Positions 26,554-36,145 of a DNA stretch of 64,000 nucleotides are shown here, piece by piece. The notes under the pieces were generated by a model that saw only the letters and a list, made by a program, of their open reading frames with translations, made no database searches and was not told the DNA's origin. The stretch is from Muribaculaceae bacterium (GTDB lineage Bacteria; Bacteroidota; Bacteroidia; Bacteroidales; Muribaculaceae): contig JAFLTV010000007.1 in the NCBI GenBank assembly GCA_022509105.1, forward strand, positions 1-64,000. The letters run 5' to 3'. Position numbers and translations under genes: made by a program. How positions within the stretch are numbered: the first letter of the stretch is position 1; every line of letters starts with the position of its first letter.

Positions 26554-27318
26554 TTATATATCATCTTCATCATCCTCATCTTTAACTGTACTAGTAACTG
26601 TTAAAATTTGAGGCTTTATACGTGTCAGCTCTTCCTTGAAGAAATCACGGTTTAAGGTGCTTAATAGCCTAGTACCACCAAGTTTATTAAAATGTTTTGT
26701 AATAAATCTATTTTTAGCTTTGAACCATTGAGTTGTTACATCTGGATTCTCCATTAAGAAATCGAAATAACCAAAAATTGCTTCTTTATGTCTTGCTAAA
26801 GCATATTGAATAAAGTTGGTTCTAAATCCATGAGAACTAAAAAAAATCTTGGTATATTTATATTTATCGGTTCCATTATTATCAATGGTAAGAAAAACGT
26901 ACCACCATAATGATGCTAAAGCATGTGTTTTAATCCAGTCACTACCGTGGAACCAATGATTTATAACATAATTAACATTATTAAAATCCTTTTCTTTTAC
27001 TTTAGGGAAACGATTTTGAACATAATTGAACAAGTCTACATGAGTTAAATAAGTCCAAAATGATCTGTCAGAAGCTTGCAAAGGGGATAAATCTTTGTAG
27101 GCCTCATATAAGGCTACGGCAGATTCAAAATCTCCATGGGGTGTTGGAATCATCTTTTCTAATAACCCTTCTGGATGTCTTACGGTAGGAATAATTACAA
27201 CTTCTTCTGAGTCATATGGGAAGGAATCTTCTCCGTAATAATGAAGATTTAACCCATTCTTAACATTATCCGCGAGAGAATCGGCATAAGCTTTTTTAAA
27301 TGTTCTTTGTGCTATCAT
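26554..27318 (-). CDS. DUF6339 family protein
   Basis: A 254-aa protein recognised as DUF6339 by DRSFWTYLTHVDLFNYVQNR (about residues 83-102) and ASLWWYVFLT. It is helical and has no catalytic motif I can name. From memory, DUF6339 genes occur beside GHKL-ATPase and Z1-domain genes in defence-like loci, which fits this setting. Its ATG overlaps the preceding stop by 4 bp, so it is tightly coupled to the two genes upstream. It ends in an acidic DEDDEDD tail. Confidence 0.72.
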   Translation of the reverse strand: MIAQRTFKKAYADSLADNVKNGLNLHYYGEDSFPYDSEEVVIIPTVRHPEGLLEKMIPTPHGDFESAVALYEAYKDLSPLQASDRSFWTYLTHVDLFNYVQNRFPKVKEKDFNNVNYVINHWFHGSDWIKTHALASLWWYVFLTIDNNGTDKYKYTKIFFSSHGFRTNFIQYALARHKEAIFGYFDFLMENPDVTTQWFKAKNRFITKHFNKLGGTRLLSTLNRDFFKEELTRIKPQILTVTSTVKDEDDEDDI

Positions 27319-28178
27319 TCTTCTTCCTCCGGCTTAATAAGATTTTCTAATGATTCAAATAATCTCTTATATGGATCCATTAACAGAATCTGAGCCAGTT
27401 CCATTATTTCTCCTGGATCCTGATTAGTCAAGGTGTCGCTTTCTTTAAACTTTTCCAATGCTTGTTCCGTATCTATTCTGTATTGGAGAGTTCTTGCCCA
27501 TAGAGTATTCTTATTTTCCTCAATATATAGAAGAGCAGTAGTTAATGCATTATAAACTAAGGAAGAATGAATGATGTGGGCAAATTGTTTGTTCCCTTTA
27601 ATCGAACTTTTATATTTAGAATATAATTCCGGTGGCAATTTAATTTCAATTTTTTCTCCACCTAAAACATAACGAGGCATTTGATCAGTTTTTCCCTCAG
27701 TTATTTGCATAAAGGACCCGACTGATTTTAGTTTATCATATTTTATATCAACATCATAATATAACTCACCAAAGAAAGCAAGCAAATCTCCAGGCTCCAA
27801 ATCAAACGAGAACCCCATATAATCTTCATGCCATTGTTGATTAATATAACCCTTTATTGGTTCTCTTACCACAACTGATAATTGGAAAGAAACTCTTTCT
27901 GCCAAATGATTTTTTTCAATTGAAAATTTAAAATGAGGTTCAGTGGCAAATACACATTTTCTTAATAGAGTCCTTGGACATTCAATTTCACAAACATATT
28001 CTGCATAACCCTTCTTTATCAATCTATTGATATCAGAATTACGCATATCAATATCGAATTCAAAGGTATATTGGCTCCCTTTCTTTACCAGAGGTCTTGC
28101 ACTTATAGAAGGTAATGGAAGAACATCATCACCCATACCTAACACAGGATGAGGGAATGAGAGATTATATGTTTTCAT
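27315..28178 (-). CDS. Uncharacterised protein coupled to GHKL ATPase and DUF6339
   Basis: A 287-aa protein I cannot assign to a named family. It opens LSFPHPVLGMGDDVLPLP, a pattern I associate with proteins encoded next to GHKL-ATPase/DUF6339 genes. The N-terminal ~200 residues look beta-rich and the C-terminal ~80 residues helical, ending in an acidic PEEEE tail. Its start overlaps the ATPase gene by 14 bp and its end overlaps DUF6339 by 4 bp, so the three products are probably made in fixed ratio and may form a complex. Confidence 0.75.
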   Translation of the reverse strand: MKTYNLSFPHPVLGMGDDVLPLPSISARPLVKKGSQYTFEFDIDMRNSDINRLIKKGYAEYVCEIECPRTLLRKCVFATEPHFKFSIEKNHLAERVSFQLSVVVREPIKGYINQQWHEDYMGFSFDLEPGDLLAFFGELYYDVDIKYDKLKSVGSFMQITEGKTDQMPRYVLGGEKIEIKLPPELYSKYKSSIKGNKQFAHIIHSSLVYNALTTALLYIEENKNTLWARTLQYRIDTEQALEKFKESDTLTNQDPGEIMELAQILLMDPYKRLFESLENLIKPEEEE

Positions 28179-30150
28179 AAGCTTTCAATTTAATTGCATG
28201 ATGCATATTGTCTGCAAATAGAATTTTAATAGTATTTCTACCTTCTTCTAAAACTACATGTTTAATGATGTTACCTTCAATAGATCCATTATCGGTGGTT
28301 TCTAAATTTACAACATCATCAGATTGTTCTCCGCTGGTTATTAATTCCAATTCACCCTCTATTATATCATGAGGTGCATGGATTAAAAGATAATGATAAT
28401 GTTTGTCATTTTCTTTTTGAGCCATCACTCTGAATTCTACTGGAATATAAGTGCGGTATGTACCATCGGGATTTTGAATTTTTGTATTTATGAATTTATC
28501 GCCCGCTCGCGGTTTTCCACCTCGATTCCTGGCAGGACGCTTTGTTCTCTCCCTAAATCCGGCTAAATCTCCATCCTCATTGGTAGTATCTTCTTCATAA
28601 GAACCAGGCATCGTAATTTTAACAGAACCTATATTGGCACCATCATCATCTGACTTTTTAGAGACACCATCTTTATTTATATCAGTAGTTATAGAGGTGC
28701 CTATATCCTTAACATTTCCAGTAGGATTACCCAATGAATGATCAGATTCATCATTATCAGCAAGAAGATCTTCCGGTACATATAACAAATCTTCAAGACC
28801 GGTAATTTCTAATGCCGTTTCTTGACTATTAGAAAATAATTCTTCAAAGCATCTTTGTCTGAATTTATGTATCTCGTCTAAAGCTTGAACACCTTTTTCT
28901 TCAATTTTTCCTCTTGAATTTCTCCAGTTTGTTTGTTTCCACTCGTCATGAGCGGGATTTTCTAATTCTCTTAATATTTCATCACCTCTTTTGTTTTCAC
29001 ATACAAATAGACCAAATACACCATAACTTGTTTGTGTTCTTTTCCCATATACAAGCATAAGAGGTCGACGCATATATATCATTTTGTCTTTACTGCAATC
29101 AGCCTTTATAAGATAAATGGAACATTTTCCTAAAAGAGGTATTGACTCCCTGAAATGTCTGGCTTTTAAATTCCCAGATTCAGCTTCTTTCACAGCCCTA
29201 TAATATGCACGAGGATTAAGATACCCACTTTTTTGAGTATCATCGATATCATTATCAAAGTATTTCGACATATACTCATCAAGATTTTCTCGATTTATAA
29301 CGATCTCCCCAATAGTAACTTCTAATTTGTTTTGAAAAACTGCATACCAGAAACTCCGTAATACCTCTTTAATCATTTCTTTAATGGCTTCATCCTTATC
29401 TTCCATTCTGAAACCTAAAAGAAAGAAAGTTGTCCCTGGTTCAGTTCTACTGAATCTTGGAGGAATGTTCGATGGTTCATTTACAGGGTAACCACCGTTA
29501 TTATCATAATATCCAACAGAATTAACTTTAATCCCATTATACCTGTGAGTGCATAACCACGAAACACCTTCAAAATTGAATTCACCCTTGGGCGTCATGG
29601 TGGATACTATAATGGTAGAAATCGGAGAAAGTTGAAAGTATGCAGATTTACCAAATCCAAATGAACCACCTGATTCCTGATCACTCTTTGCACTTACTCC
29701 TGCAGACCTGGCAAAGGCATAAAAGGGTGAATCTGAAGAATTAGGATCATAATGCATCCCTTTTGTGTTATAATCAGAGATACGGATATATCCAATTCCT
29801 TTCTTTATACTTTGTCTTGAAAAACACTTCTCCATTTCCCAATATAATTCATTGGCCTTTGGAGTATTAAAATAGTTTCGGCATTCCTTAATATGTTTTT
29901 CTAATTCAAAGAAATTCTTGAAATTACTATCTGTTAGACTACTAAATGAAAATTCTACCTTAACTGGTTCATCATGATTATAAACAGCATCCAAAGAATT
30001 TTGTATCACTTCCCTTATAAGTGATTTATAAGGATTGGCCTTAAAATTCTGCATCATGGCATTATTAGGACCATCTTCTCTTCCTCCTTTTTGCTCTTCG
30101 AAGTGCCAACGGCAACCTCTCTCATTGGTTGTGGGATCGTATTCGGCCAT
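28165..30150 (-). CDS. GHKL-fold ATPase (MutL/Hsp90-type HATPase)
   Basis: A 661-aa protein with the Bergerat ATP-binding fold at its N-terminus. N box REVIQNSLDA (Glu47, Asn51); G1 box RISDYNTKG (Asp127, Gly131); G2 box GGSFGFGKSAYF (161-172) closing the ATP lid. A middle transducer-like region follows (to about 430), then a low-complexity linker (~460-560) and a C-terminal beta domain (VEFRVMAQKE onwards). Comparable ATPases occur in MutL-like/Z1-type antiphage loci such as Mza (from memory), but no Z1 or AIPR gene is present. It would be the ATP-driven switch of the accessory operon. Confidence 0.85.
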   Translation of the reverse strand: MAEYDPTTNERGCRWHFEEQKGGREDGPNNAMMQNFKANPYKSLIREVIQNSLDAVYNHDEPVKVEFSFSSLTDSNFKNFFELEKHIKECRNYFNTPKANELYWEMEKCFSRQSIKKGIGYIRISDYNTKGMHYDPNSSDSPFYAFARSAGVSAKSDQESGGSFGFGKSAYFQLSPISTIIVSTMTPKGEFNFEGVSWLCTHRYNGIKVNSVGYYDNNGGYPVNEPSNIPPRFSRTEPGTTFFLLGFRMEDKDEAIKEMIKEVLRSFWYAVFQNKLEVTIGEIVINRENLDEYMSKYFDNDIDDTQKSGYLNPRAYYRAVKEAESGNLKARHFRESIPLLGKCSIYLIKADCSKDKMIYMRRPLMLVYGKRTQTSYGVFGLFVCENKRGDEILRELENPAHDEWKQTNWRNSRGKIEEKGVQALDEIHKFRQRCFEELFSNSQETALEITGLEDLLYVPEDLLADNDESDHSLGNPTGNVKDIGTSITTDINKDGVSKKSDDDGANIGSVKITMPGSYEEDTTNEDGDLAGFRERTKRPARNRGGKPRAGDKFINTKIQNPDGTYRTYIPVEFRVMAQKENDKHYHYLLIHAPHDIIEGELELITSGEQSDDVVNLETTDNGSIEGNIIKHVVLEEGRNTIKILFADNMHHAIKLKAYENI

Positions 30151-30166
30151 AAACTGATATCTTTAT

Positions 30167-30334
30167 TTATTCTTTTTCTAATTCTATAAATGATTCTAAT
30201 TGAAATTTTATACTTTCAAAATCTTGGTTAAGATCAAGATTCTTATAATAAAGACGATTACCCTCAGATATAGTCACCATATCATCCGGTTGAATTTCTT
30301 CTTGGGTCTGCATGTCTTTATCTTTTTTTACCAT
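30167..30334 (-). CDS. Small 55-aa protein at the head of the GHKL operon
   Basis: An open frame of 56 codons starting ATG 30334 (MVKKDKDMQTQEEIQPDDM) and ending 16 nt before the ATPase start. The product is hydrophilic and acidic, with a likely C-terminal amphipathic helix (ESIKFQLESFIELEKE). The spacing, strand and coding-like composition match the genes downstream. I do not recognise the family. It could be an accessory or antitoxin-like subunit, but that is inference from size and position only. Confidence 0.6.
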   Translation of the reverse strand: MVKKDKDMQTQEEIQPDDMVTISEGNRLYYKNLDLNQDFESIKFQLESFIELEKE

Positions 30335-30369
30335 TGTTTACCAATTTTCAGATTTAATATATGAATTGT

Positions 30370-31437
30370 TTAAACGGATTGGGTTGCAAAGACATACCAG
30401 CTACCATCTCTATCGCTACGCTGTATATATCCTTTATCTACCATTGAAGATAACAATCTTTTGACAGCCCTTGGTACAATTCCAACTTTTTTGCTGATTT
30501 CATCAATGGTGATATCAGGGTGGGAATTGATTTCCTCTAAAACAGAGGGACCTGAGATGGATTTAAACTTAATCTTTTGTCCATCAAACCACCATACTTT
30601 TTCAGAAGTTTCTTTAGCGAAAGCTATGTCATATTTTAGTTCTTCTTCGACAAGACTCTTAAAATAGGTGATAAATTTACCGGCACTTCTCAGAGATGCG
30701 TTGGCTCCTTTAGAGGGTTGGGGACCTACTACAAGATCGGCTTGATGCAAGGCTTCTAAATATTTTGACTTATTACGGCTTCTCACTACAATCATTGGCC
30801 ACCCATGTCTTGCCAAAATATAATTAACCAACAATCTTGCAATTCTTCCATTACCGTCTTCAAAAGGATGAATCCGGATATAACGATAATGAAATAAAGC
30901 TGCCAATTCAACAGGATTATATTTCCCTGATTTTTCTGCCTCGTTATACCAATCTACTAAATCACTCATCAAAGCCGGAGTCTCTTCCGGTGATGCATAT
31001 TCAAATCGGTCGCCATAACGTGTGATGACACTGTTGGGACGGCTTTTATATTGTCCGGCATGTATTATATAACTTGTGGAGAAACCTCCCGGAAGATTCT
31101 TATACACAGTATAATCCTCCCTCAACAGGATTCTATGGAGTTCACGGATAAAATTTTGGGTCAATGGAATTTCCTTAATTTTAGCTTGCTCCTCCATAGC
31201 CTTCATTCCTAATTGGCTTGCCTTCATGTCGACAAAATCTTTGAGATCACCCTCTCCTATAACTTTTCCGAATAAAAGCAAAATTTCCGTTTGACCATAA
31301 GTCAAGGTATTTCCTTCTATATGGTTACTGTTGTAATTATAATCTACAGAAAAACGTTTGCTCATCAGAAATTGCTTCGTTTCAGACAAGGGCATTAGGC
31401 TTTTCCATTCTTCAAATAACAGTTCTAATTTTGCCAT
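30370..31437 (-). CDS. Fic/DOC family protein with C-terminal winged helix
   Basis: A 355-aa Fic protein, presumably an AMP transferase acting on a cytoplasmic target. The catalytic motif HPFEDGNGR (190-198) is intact. An N-terminal inhibitory motif SNHIEGN (about 37-43; S-x-x-x-E-G) marks the self-inhibited class II type. The C-terminal ~70 residues (TIDEISKKVGIVPRAVKRLLS) form a winged helix-turn-helix, so it may bind DNA and regulate its own operon. It lies between hsdR and the GHKL module; such Fic genes are common next to type I RM systems. Confidence 0.92.
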   Translation of the reverse strand: MAKLELLFEEWKSLMPLSETKQFLMSKRFSVDYNYNSNHIEGNTLTYGQTEILLLFGKVIGEGDLKDFVDMKASQLGMKAMEEQAKIKEIPLTQNFIRELHRILLREDYTVYKNLPGGFSTSYIIHAGQYKSRPNSVITRYGDRFEYASPEETPALMSDLVDWYNEAEKSGKYNPVELAALFHYRYIRIHPFEDGNGRIARLLVNYILARHGWPMIVVRSRNKSKYLEALHQADLVVGPQPSKGANASLRSAGKFITYFKSLVEEELKYDIAFAKETSEKVWWFDGQKIKFKSISGPSVLEEINSHPDITIDEISKKVGIVPRAVKRLLSSMVDKGYIQRSDRDGSWYVFATQSV

Positions 31438-31444
31438 ATTTTTG

Positions 31445-31478
31445 CAAAATGGAATAAATAAATGTTCACTTAGTGAGC
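31445..31478 (-). promoter_or_regulatory. Possible promoter and palindromic operator of the fic gene
   Basis: On the minus strand, CCATTTTG (31445-31452) is one base off TAnnTTTG and ends 8 nt before the fic start. Upstream, between the -7 and expected -33 positions, is the palindrome GTTCACTTAGTGAGC (31464-31478; TCACT-T-AGTGA core). A repressor, perhaps the Fic winged helix, could bind there. Confidence 0.35.
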
Positions 31479-31592
31479 TAATTTAATGGTAATTTTACAT
31501 ATCTCAAAATTCTTCTCCATTAATATTCTTAATATTAAATTAAGCTTGCCCATGGTTGTTGTACAGATAAACATTTCATATTTTAATGGTTT

Positions 31593-34500
31593 TTAGGCTA
31601 CTGAAATTGATTCATGGATATGGGTTACGAACTCTGCAACTTTCGGAAATTTACCTCCAAATATCTGTATGGGATCAAATTCTGTGAAAGGAGATTTTAT
31701 TAACTGCTTCTTTTCTATATCGCCGTTCTGGCACACATAATCCAATATGCTTTTCAGATATTCTTCTTGTTCCGATGTTAGTGTATTAGTTTGTATAAAT
31801 TCTGTGAAGAGTTCCAATGCTCTTTGACGGTCTATACCGTTTAAAGTCCTGATAAACCCTGCAACGTTCAAACCTTCATTAAGGTTCTCTCTTTGAAGAT
31901 ACCTGTCATAATCCTCTTTGCTTCCGAGTTCATTCCAAAGAATCCTCTCCAGTTCATTGATATCCTCTTCCGATAACTTTTCTATATTCTGTATCTTTTG
32001 TAACACCGGTAGGTCCCTGTTCTCGGCAAGGAATTCAAGAACTTTCTGACGGTAGGTTACATCAGTTATCACAGTTGTAATGGTTTCTCCCTCGGATATA
32101 TTATCCTTGATATTGACTGTGAAGGTTACATCCGGGTCTCCTGTGAGATGTTTGATAAGATCCCGCAGCTCTATTCTAACCCTTTCAAGTGAAGACAGAG
32201 ACTTATTGTCCCAGAACTCCTTGGTCAAAACTTCTTTAATCACAGGCATTTTTGCTATCACATCCGGCACAGAAGCCAATTTCTGCAGAGCATGGGCAAT
32301 TACTGTTATCTTCCCTTCGTAAAAGGCTGACTCAAATTCCGGATTTATCAATCCGAGCTGAGAATAAAGCACCAACAAATCGAACTTCAGTGCCGTCTCA
32401 TCCTCTCCCGGCATAGCTACCAGGGGTGCGATATCATTCTTTAGTGTCAGTACATCAACTGCAGACAGATATTGCCATGCCTCCGGTTTCCTGAATCGAC
32501 TGACACCAGACCATTTATCTCTTACTGCGATATGATGGTCATTGAGCCGTCTTACCTGATCCAATAATGTGGATTTCAACTCATCATGAAAACTCTTTGC
32601 AAACTCATCTTCCTGATATTTTGCCGTCTGTAAGGAGGCAGCTATATCAGCTCTTGCACCGAATATTCTTTCGGAAAGCGACTGAACTTTTCCTGACTTT
32701 GGTTGCGGTATTCCCGGATTAAAGAAATCGAAATTACCCAACCAATCAAAAATCATAAATTTTTTCTTGTCTTCTCCCGGTCCGAATATATCGGGACTAA
32801 GTCTTGTGCCGCGTCCCTTCATCTGCATGAACTTGATCTTTGAACGAACTCGCTTGAAATAGACAAGATTCAATACATCCGGCACATCTATTCCGGTATC
32901 GAGCATATCCACAGACACGGCTATCTGTGGGAACTTATCCCTTACTCCGAATTTATCTATAAAGTCTTGGGCATATTTCACCGAATAGTCAATCCTCACA
33001 CAGAATTCCGGACCCCACTGAGGATATAGATAATTGAACCTCTCCACAATCAATTGGGCGTGTTCCTTGTTATAAGCAAAGATTATAGTTTTGCCTATCA
33101 TCTCTCCGCTATGTATTTTCAAGCCCTTATCCATCAGTTCCTGAAGAACCTTGTCTATCGTGTCTATATTGAAAATATAATTGTAAATCTCTTTTTTCAA
33201 TATATCCCTTGGAGCGGGATCAATAGAATTGATTGCACCTTCATACTCCCAGACTTTCTCCAATTCTTCTTTCTCGCTCTCGTTCAAATCATCATATTTG
33301 ATGCCCTCTTCCAACACGGCAGATTTATAGGACTTCCCCTCAGCGGGCACAAGGTAACCGTCTTCAACCGCTTCCCTTTCTTCGTAAGCATAATTCGGAA
33401 TCCCTTCCTCGAGTCCTAATAATTCGTATGTGCTTCTTTCTACTTCTTCCCTCGGAGTGGCTGTGAGTCCTACAAGCAGTGAATCGAAATATTTGAAAAT
33501 GGCACCGAATTTACCGAATACCGATCGGTGAGCCTCGTCTATTATGATAAGATCAAACCTCCCGATAGAGAATGTTTTTACATCAGTCTCGATATGGTTG
33601 ATCATCGTCTGATAAGTTGAAAACATTATCCGGGCATTCATGTCCGGGTTATTATCACGGTCAGATAGAACCGTAGTGGTCATTTCCGGCAATAGTTTGG
33701 CGAATACCTTGTGAGCCTGGTTCACCAAAGAATTCCTGTCGGCAAGAAAGAGGGTGTTCTTCACCCAGTCAGCTCTTGTGAGCACATCTACAAGAGATAT
33801 TGCGGTACGAGTCTTCCCTGTACCTGTGGCCATCACCAACAGACCTCTTCGATATTTCTTGTTGAAGTGTTCGCACAATGCCTTGATTCCGGAGAGCTGG
33901 TAGTGTCTTCCCGCGATATTGGGATTACCGGCCATGTCGGTAATATCTTTTCGCCCTCTGCGTTTCAGGATTCGTTCCAAGTCTTCTATTGAATGGAAAC
34001 CGTAAAGTCTTCTCGGAGGATAACCTAAACCGTCTATCACCCAAAGTTCATATCCGTTAGTGTAATATATCACCGGTTTCACGCCATATTCCTTTTCAAG
34101 GGCTTCGGCATAAAGTTCAGCCTGATGTTTGCCCTGGTTGGGATCCACACTTGTTCTTTTGGCTTCAATCACAGCCAATGGACGGCTGTCACGGCCAAAC
34201 AAAACATAGTCTGCATACCCGACACCGGATTTTGTGGGCAACCCCTTTACTTCAATTTCCTTGCAAGCCTTTCCGGGTTGTTTGTCACCGTTATCTTCCA
34301 GGATATCCCATCCGGCTTCCCGGAGCATCATGTCGATATAGAGTCTTCTTGTTTCGGCTTCTGAAATTGCATCCCAGGATAATTTTTCATAGATTTCATC
34401 CGATGATATATTTTCAGCAGATTCTATCTTTTGCGGTTCAACAGTTTCTACAAATTCTTCCACTGTTTCATTTTCCACCGGAGAAGTAGGAATAGAAGCA

Positions 34501-34931
34501 GAAGATGTTGGGATAAGTTCTTTGTTAAATGGAGCAAGTGTTTTTAATATTTGGAGTCTAAGTAAAACAGCACCAATGAAATTATATAGATTCAATAAGG
34601 AAAAGAACGATTCTTTCTTTGTTACCTTCTGACCGTCATGGGCTGCAGAGTTACCGACTTTACGGATGTAATGCACGGCCATCATGATCCGGTCGTCATT
34701 GTCAAAGAAATCTCTGAATGTGTCATTGTCAACTATCTGAAAAAGAGTCCATCTTTCTCCGGTTTCTTCTCCTTTCATTTGATAGATTGCACGGGCCATC
34801 CATTCCAAAGCTCTTCGGGCGTTGATGGCTGAAATTTCCGGATCATCAATCTGATGTTTTTCAGCGTTGTCACAATAACGATAAAGAGTGGATAACTCCG
34901 GTATATCTTTTAAATAATCAAAGTTCAACAT
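31593..34931 (-). CDS. hsdR: Type I restriction endonuclease subunit R (HsdR)
   Basis: A 1112-aa translocating restriction subunit. Residues ~1-130 resemble DUF4145 (AINARRALEWMARAIYQM, VGNSAAHDG). Next is the PD-(D/E)XK nuclease (DYVLFG...AVIEAKRT, about 240-258), then the SF2 motor with MATGTGKTRT (about 367-376), IIDEAHRS (about 462) and GLTATPREE. Motif VI-like QMKGRGTRLSPD and an EcoEI-type C-terminal domain follow. It cleaves unmodified DNA after ATP-driven translocation, in complex with HsdM and HsdS. It starts 11 nt after hsdS. All key motifs look intact. Confidence 0.95.
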   Translation of the reverse strand: MLNFDYLKDIPELSTLYRYCDNAEKHQIDDPEISAINARRALEWMARAIYQMKGEETGERWTLFQIVDNDTFRDFFDNDDRIMMAVHYIRKVGNSAAHDGQKVTKKESFFSLLNLYNFIGAVLLRLQILKTLAPFNKELIPTSSASIPTSPVENETVEEFVETVEPQKIESAENISSDEIYEKLSWDAISEAETRRLYIDMMLREAGWDILEDNGDKQPGKACKEIEVKGLPTKSGVGYADYVLFGRDSRPLAVIEAKRTSVDPNQGKHQAELYAEALEKEYGVKPVIYYTNGYELWVIDGLGYPPRRLYGFHSIEDLERILKRRGRKDITDMAGNPNIAGRHYQLSGIKALCEHFNKKYRRGLLVMATGTGKTRTAISLVDVLTRADWVKNTLFLADRNSLVNQAHKVFAKLLPEMTTTVLSDRDNNPDMNARIMFSTYQTMINHIETDVKTFSIGRFDLIIIDEAHRSVFGKFGAIFKYFDSLLVGLTATPREEVERSTYELLGLEEGIPNYAYEEREAVEDGYLVPAEGKSYKSAVLEEGIKYDDLNESEKEELEKVWEYEGAINSIDPAPRDILKKEIYNYIFNIDTIDKVLQELMDKGLKIHSGEMIGKTIIFAYNKEHAQLIVERFNYLYPQWGPEFCVRIDYSVKYAQDFIDKFGVRDKFPQIAVSVDMLDTGIDVPDVLNLVYFKRVRSKIKFMQMKGRGTRLSPDIFGPGEDKKKFMIFDWLGNFDFFNPGIPQPKSGKVQSLSERIFGARADIAASLQTAKYQEDEFAKSFHDELKSTLLDQVRRLNDHHIAVRDKWSGVSRFRKPEAWQYLSAVDVLTLKNDIAPLVAMPGEDETALKFDLLVLYSQLGLINPEFESAFYEGKITVIAHALQKLASVPDVIAKMPVIKEVLTKEFWDNKSLSSLERVRIELRDLIKHLTGDPDVTFTVNIKDNISEGETITTVITDVTYRQKVLEFLAENRDLPVLQKIQNIEKLSEEDINELERILWNELGSKEDYDRYLQRENLNEGLNVAGFIRTLNGIDRQRALELFTEFIQTNTLTSEQEEYLKSILDYVCQNGDIEKKQLIKSPFTEFDPIQIFGGKFPKVAEFVTHIHESISVA

Positions 34932-34942
34932 GGTAAAATTTT

Positions 34943-36145
34943 TTAATTGAACCAGTAATCCATTCTGGAAGCAAGAAGAGTTTCCAATTCCTTTATTGAA
35001 TTCTCAATATCCTTCTTCTGCTCCTCAATAATCTCTATTCGTGAAGCAAATTCATTTTGCAAAGAAATTGGTGGCAAAAAAATAGGTATTTTGCTGATAT
35101 CTGAAGGTTTTATTTCAACAACTTTGGATCCGTGTGCATATCTTTCTTTATCAAGATTAAAGGCTTTAGTTCTCATGTAATAAGTTATAAATATAGCATT
35201 CTGTTTATGAGAAAAAATTGCTGCATGACTACCAACTGCCACATCATAATTCCCTAACCAGGCTATACTTTTACATGAACCATCCAAATCTTCACTCGTA
35301 ATTGCTATTATCACATCATTGAATTTTGCAAATTTTGATTTTTTTGCTATTTCTGAAGAAATGAATGTCAAGTTACCTTTAACTACAAGTCCAAATTTCA
35401 TATGGATTTGACCATAATGAATACAAGGTACTCCGTCCGATATAAAATCTGATTTCAAAAAACCTCCTCCTCTTTGGAATTCCCCAATTACACCAAATTT
35501 CTTTACTTCCCAGCCTTTTGGATTGGTGATTGGGTCACCAAACATTTCATAAAAGATAGATTGAGCCAAATGATCTAATAATTTAATCTGCTCCTTCCTC
35601 CCTTCTATCATTCCATTTATCTCATCCAACTCTGAAACAATCCTTTCTTGAACTTCTTTTGGGGGTATCGGAAGTTCTAATTTTTTTAGGTTGGTTTTAT
35701 TAAATTTAGATTGAGCTACTTGAGAAATAATCTTAAATAATTGTGATTGAAAATAATTTCCTTTTAAAGCATAAGAAAAAAATTTATGATTTCTTTTATT
35801 TGATTTGATTAAGATAGCATTTGGTCCCAAAACATTGTTTTGATATTTTAGCATTGATGGATGCAAATAATAAATTTCTCCACAGTTTCCTATATTAGGA
35901 AGAATAATACATTCTTGATTTAAATTAACTCTCCATAAATAATTGAAGGCAGACTCATTTACATATACGAAGTTAGAATTTTTAAAATTATTTTTTAGGT
36001 CTGTAGTACGTATTAACTGTGCAAAATCTTTTTCATCCATGTATTTTACATTATCTCTCAAATCTGCAAATGAACCTGCAGCCACGAAATCAGTAACAGT
36101 TTCAAATACTTCTCCTAATTTTTTATATTCCCAATTATGCTTCAT
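34943..36145 (-). CDS. hsdS: Type I restriction specificity subunit (HsdS)
   Basis: A 400-aa DNA-recognition subunit with two target-recognition domains. The first begins WEYKKLGEVFETVTDF, the second PKGWEVKKFGVIGEFQRGGG; each is followed by a conserved helical spacer (PIPPKEVQERIVSELDEING and LPPISLQNEFASRIEIIEEQ). It determines the bipartite methylation and cleavage site; the site itself cannot be read. There is a single hsdS, with no silent copies, inverted repeats or recombinase nearby, so shuffling is not suggested. It overlaps the DUF1016 gene by 11 bp. Confidence 0.93.
   Translation of the reverse strand: MKHNWEYKKLGEVFETVTDFVAAGSFADLRDNVKYMDEKDFAQLIRTTDLKNNFKNSNFVYVNESAFNYLWRVNLNQECIILPNIGNCGEIYYLHPSMLKYQNNVLGPNAILIKSNKRNHKFFSYALKGNYFQSQLFKIISQVAQSKFNKTNLKKLELPIPPKEVQERIVSELDEINGMIEGRKEQIKLLDHLAQSIFYEMFGDPITNPKGWEVKKFGVIGEFQRGGGFLKSDFISDGVPCIHYGQIHMKFGLVVKGNLTFISSEIAKKSKFAKFNDVIIAITSEDLDGSCKSIAWLGNYDVAVGSHAAIFSHKQNAIFITYYMRTKAFNLDKERYAHGSKVVEIKPSDISKIPIFLPPISLQNEFASRIEIIEEQKKDIENSIKELETLLASRMDYWFN

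Noticed and set aside
28165-30150. Assignment of the GHKL locus to the complete Mza system
   Set aside because: Mza needs Z1 and AIPR proteins, which are absent; only the GHKL ATPase resembles that system.
34943-36145. Phase-variable hsdS with inverted repeats or spare target-recognition domains
   Set aside because: Only one intact hsdS is present, with no recombinase, silent hsdS fragments or long inverted repeats nearby.
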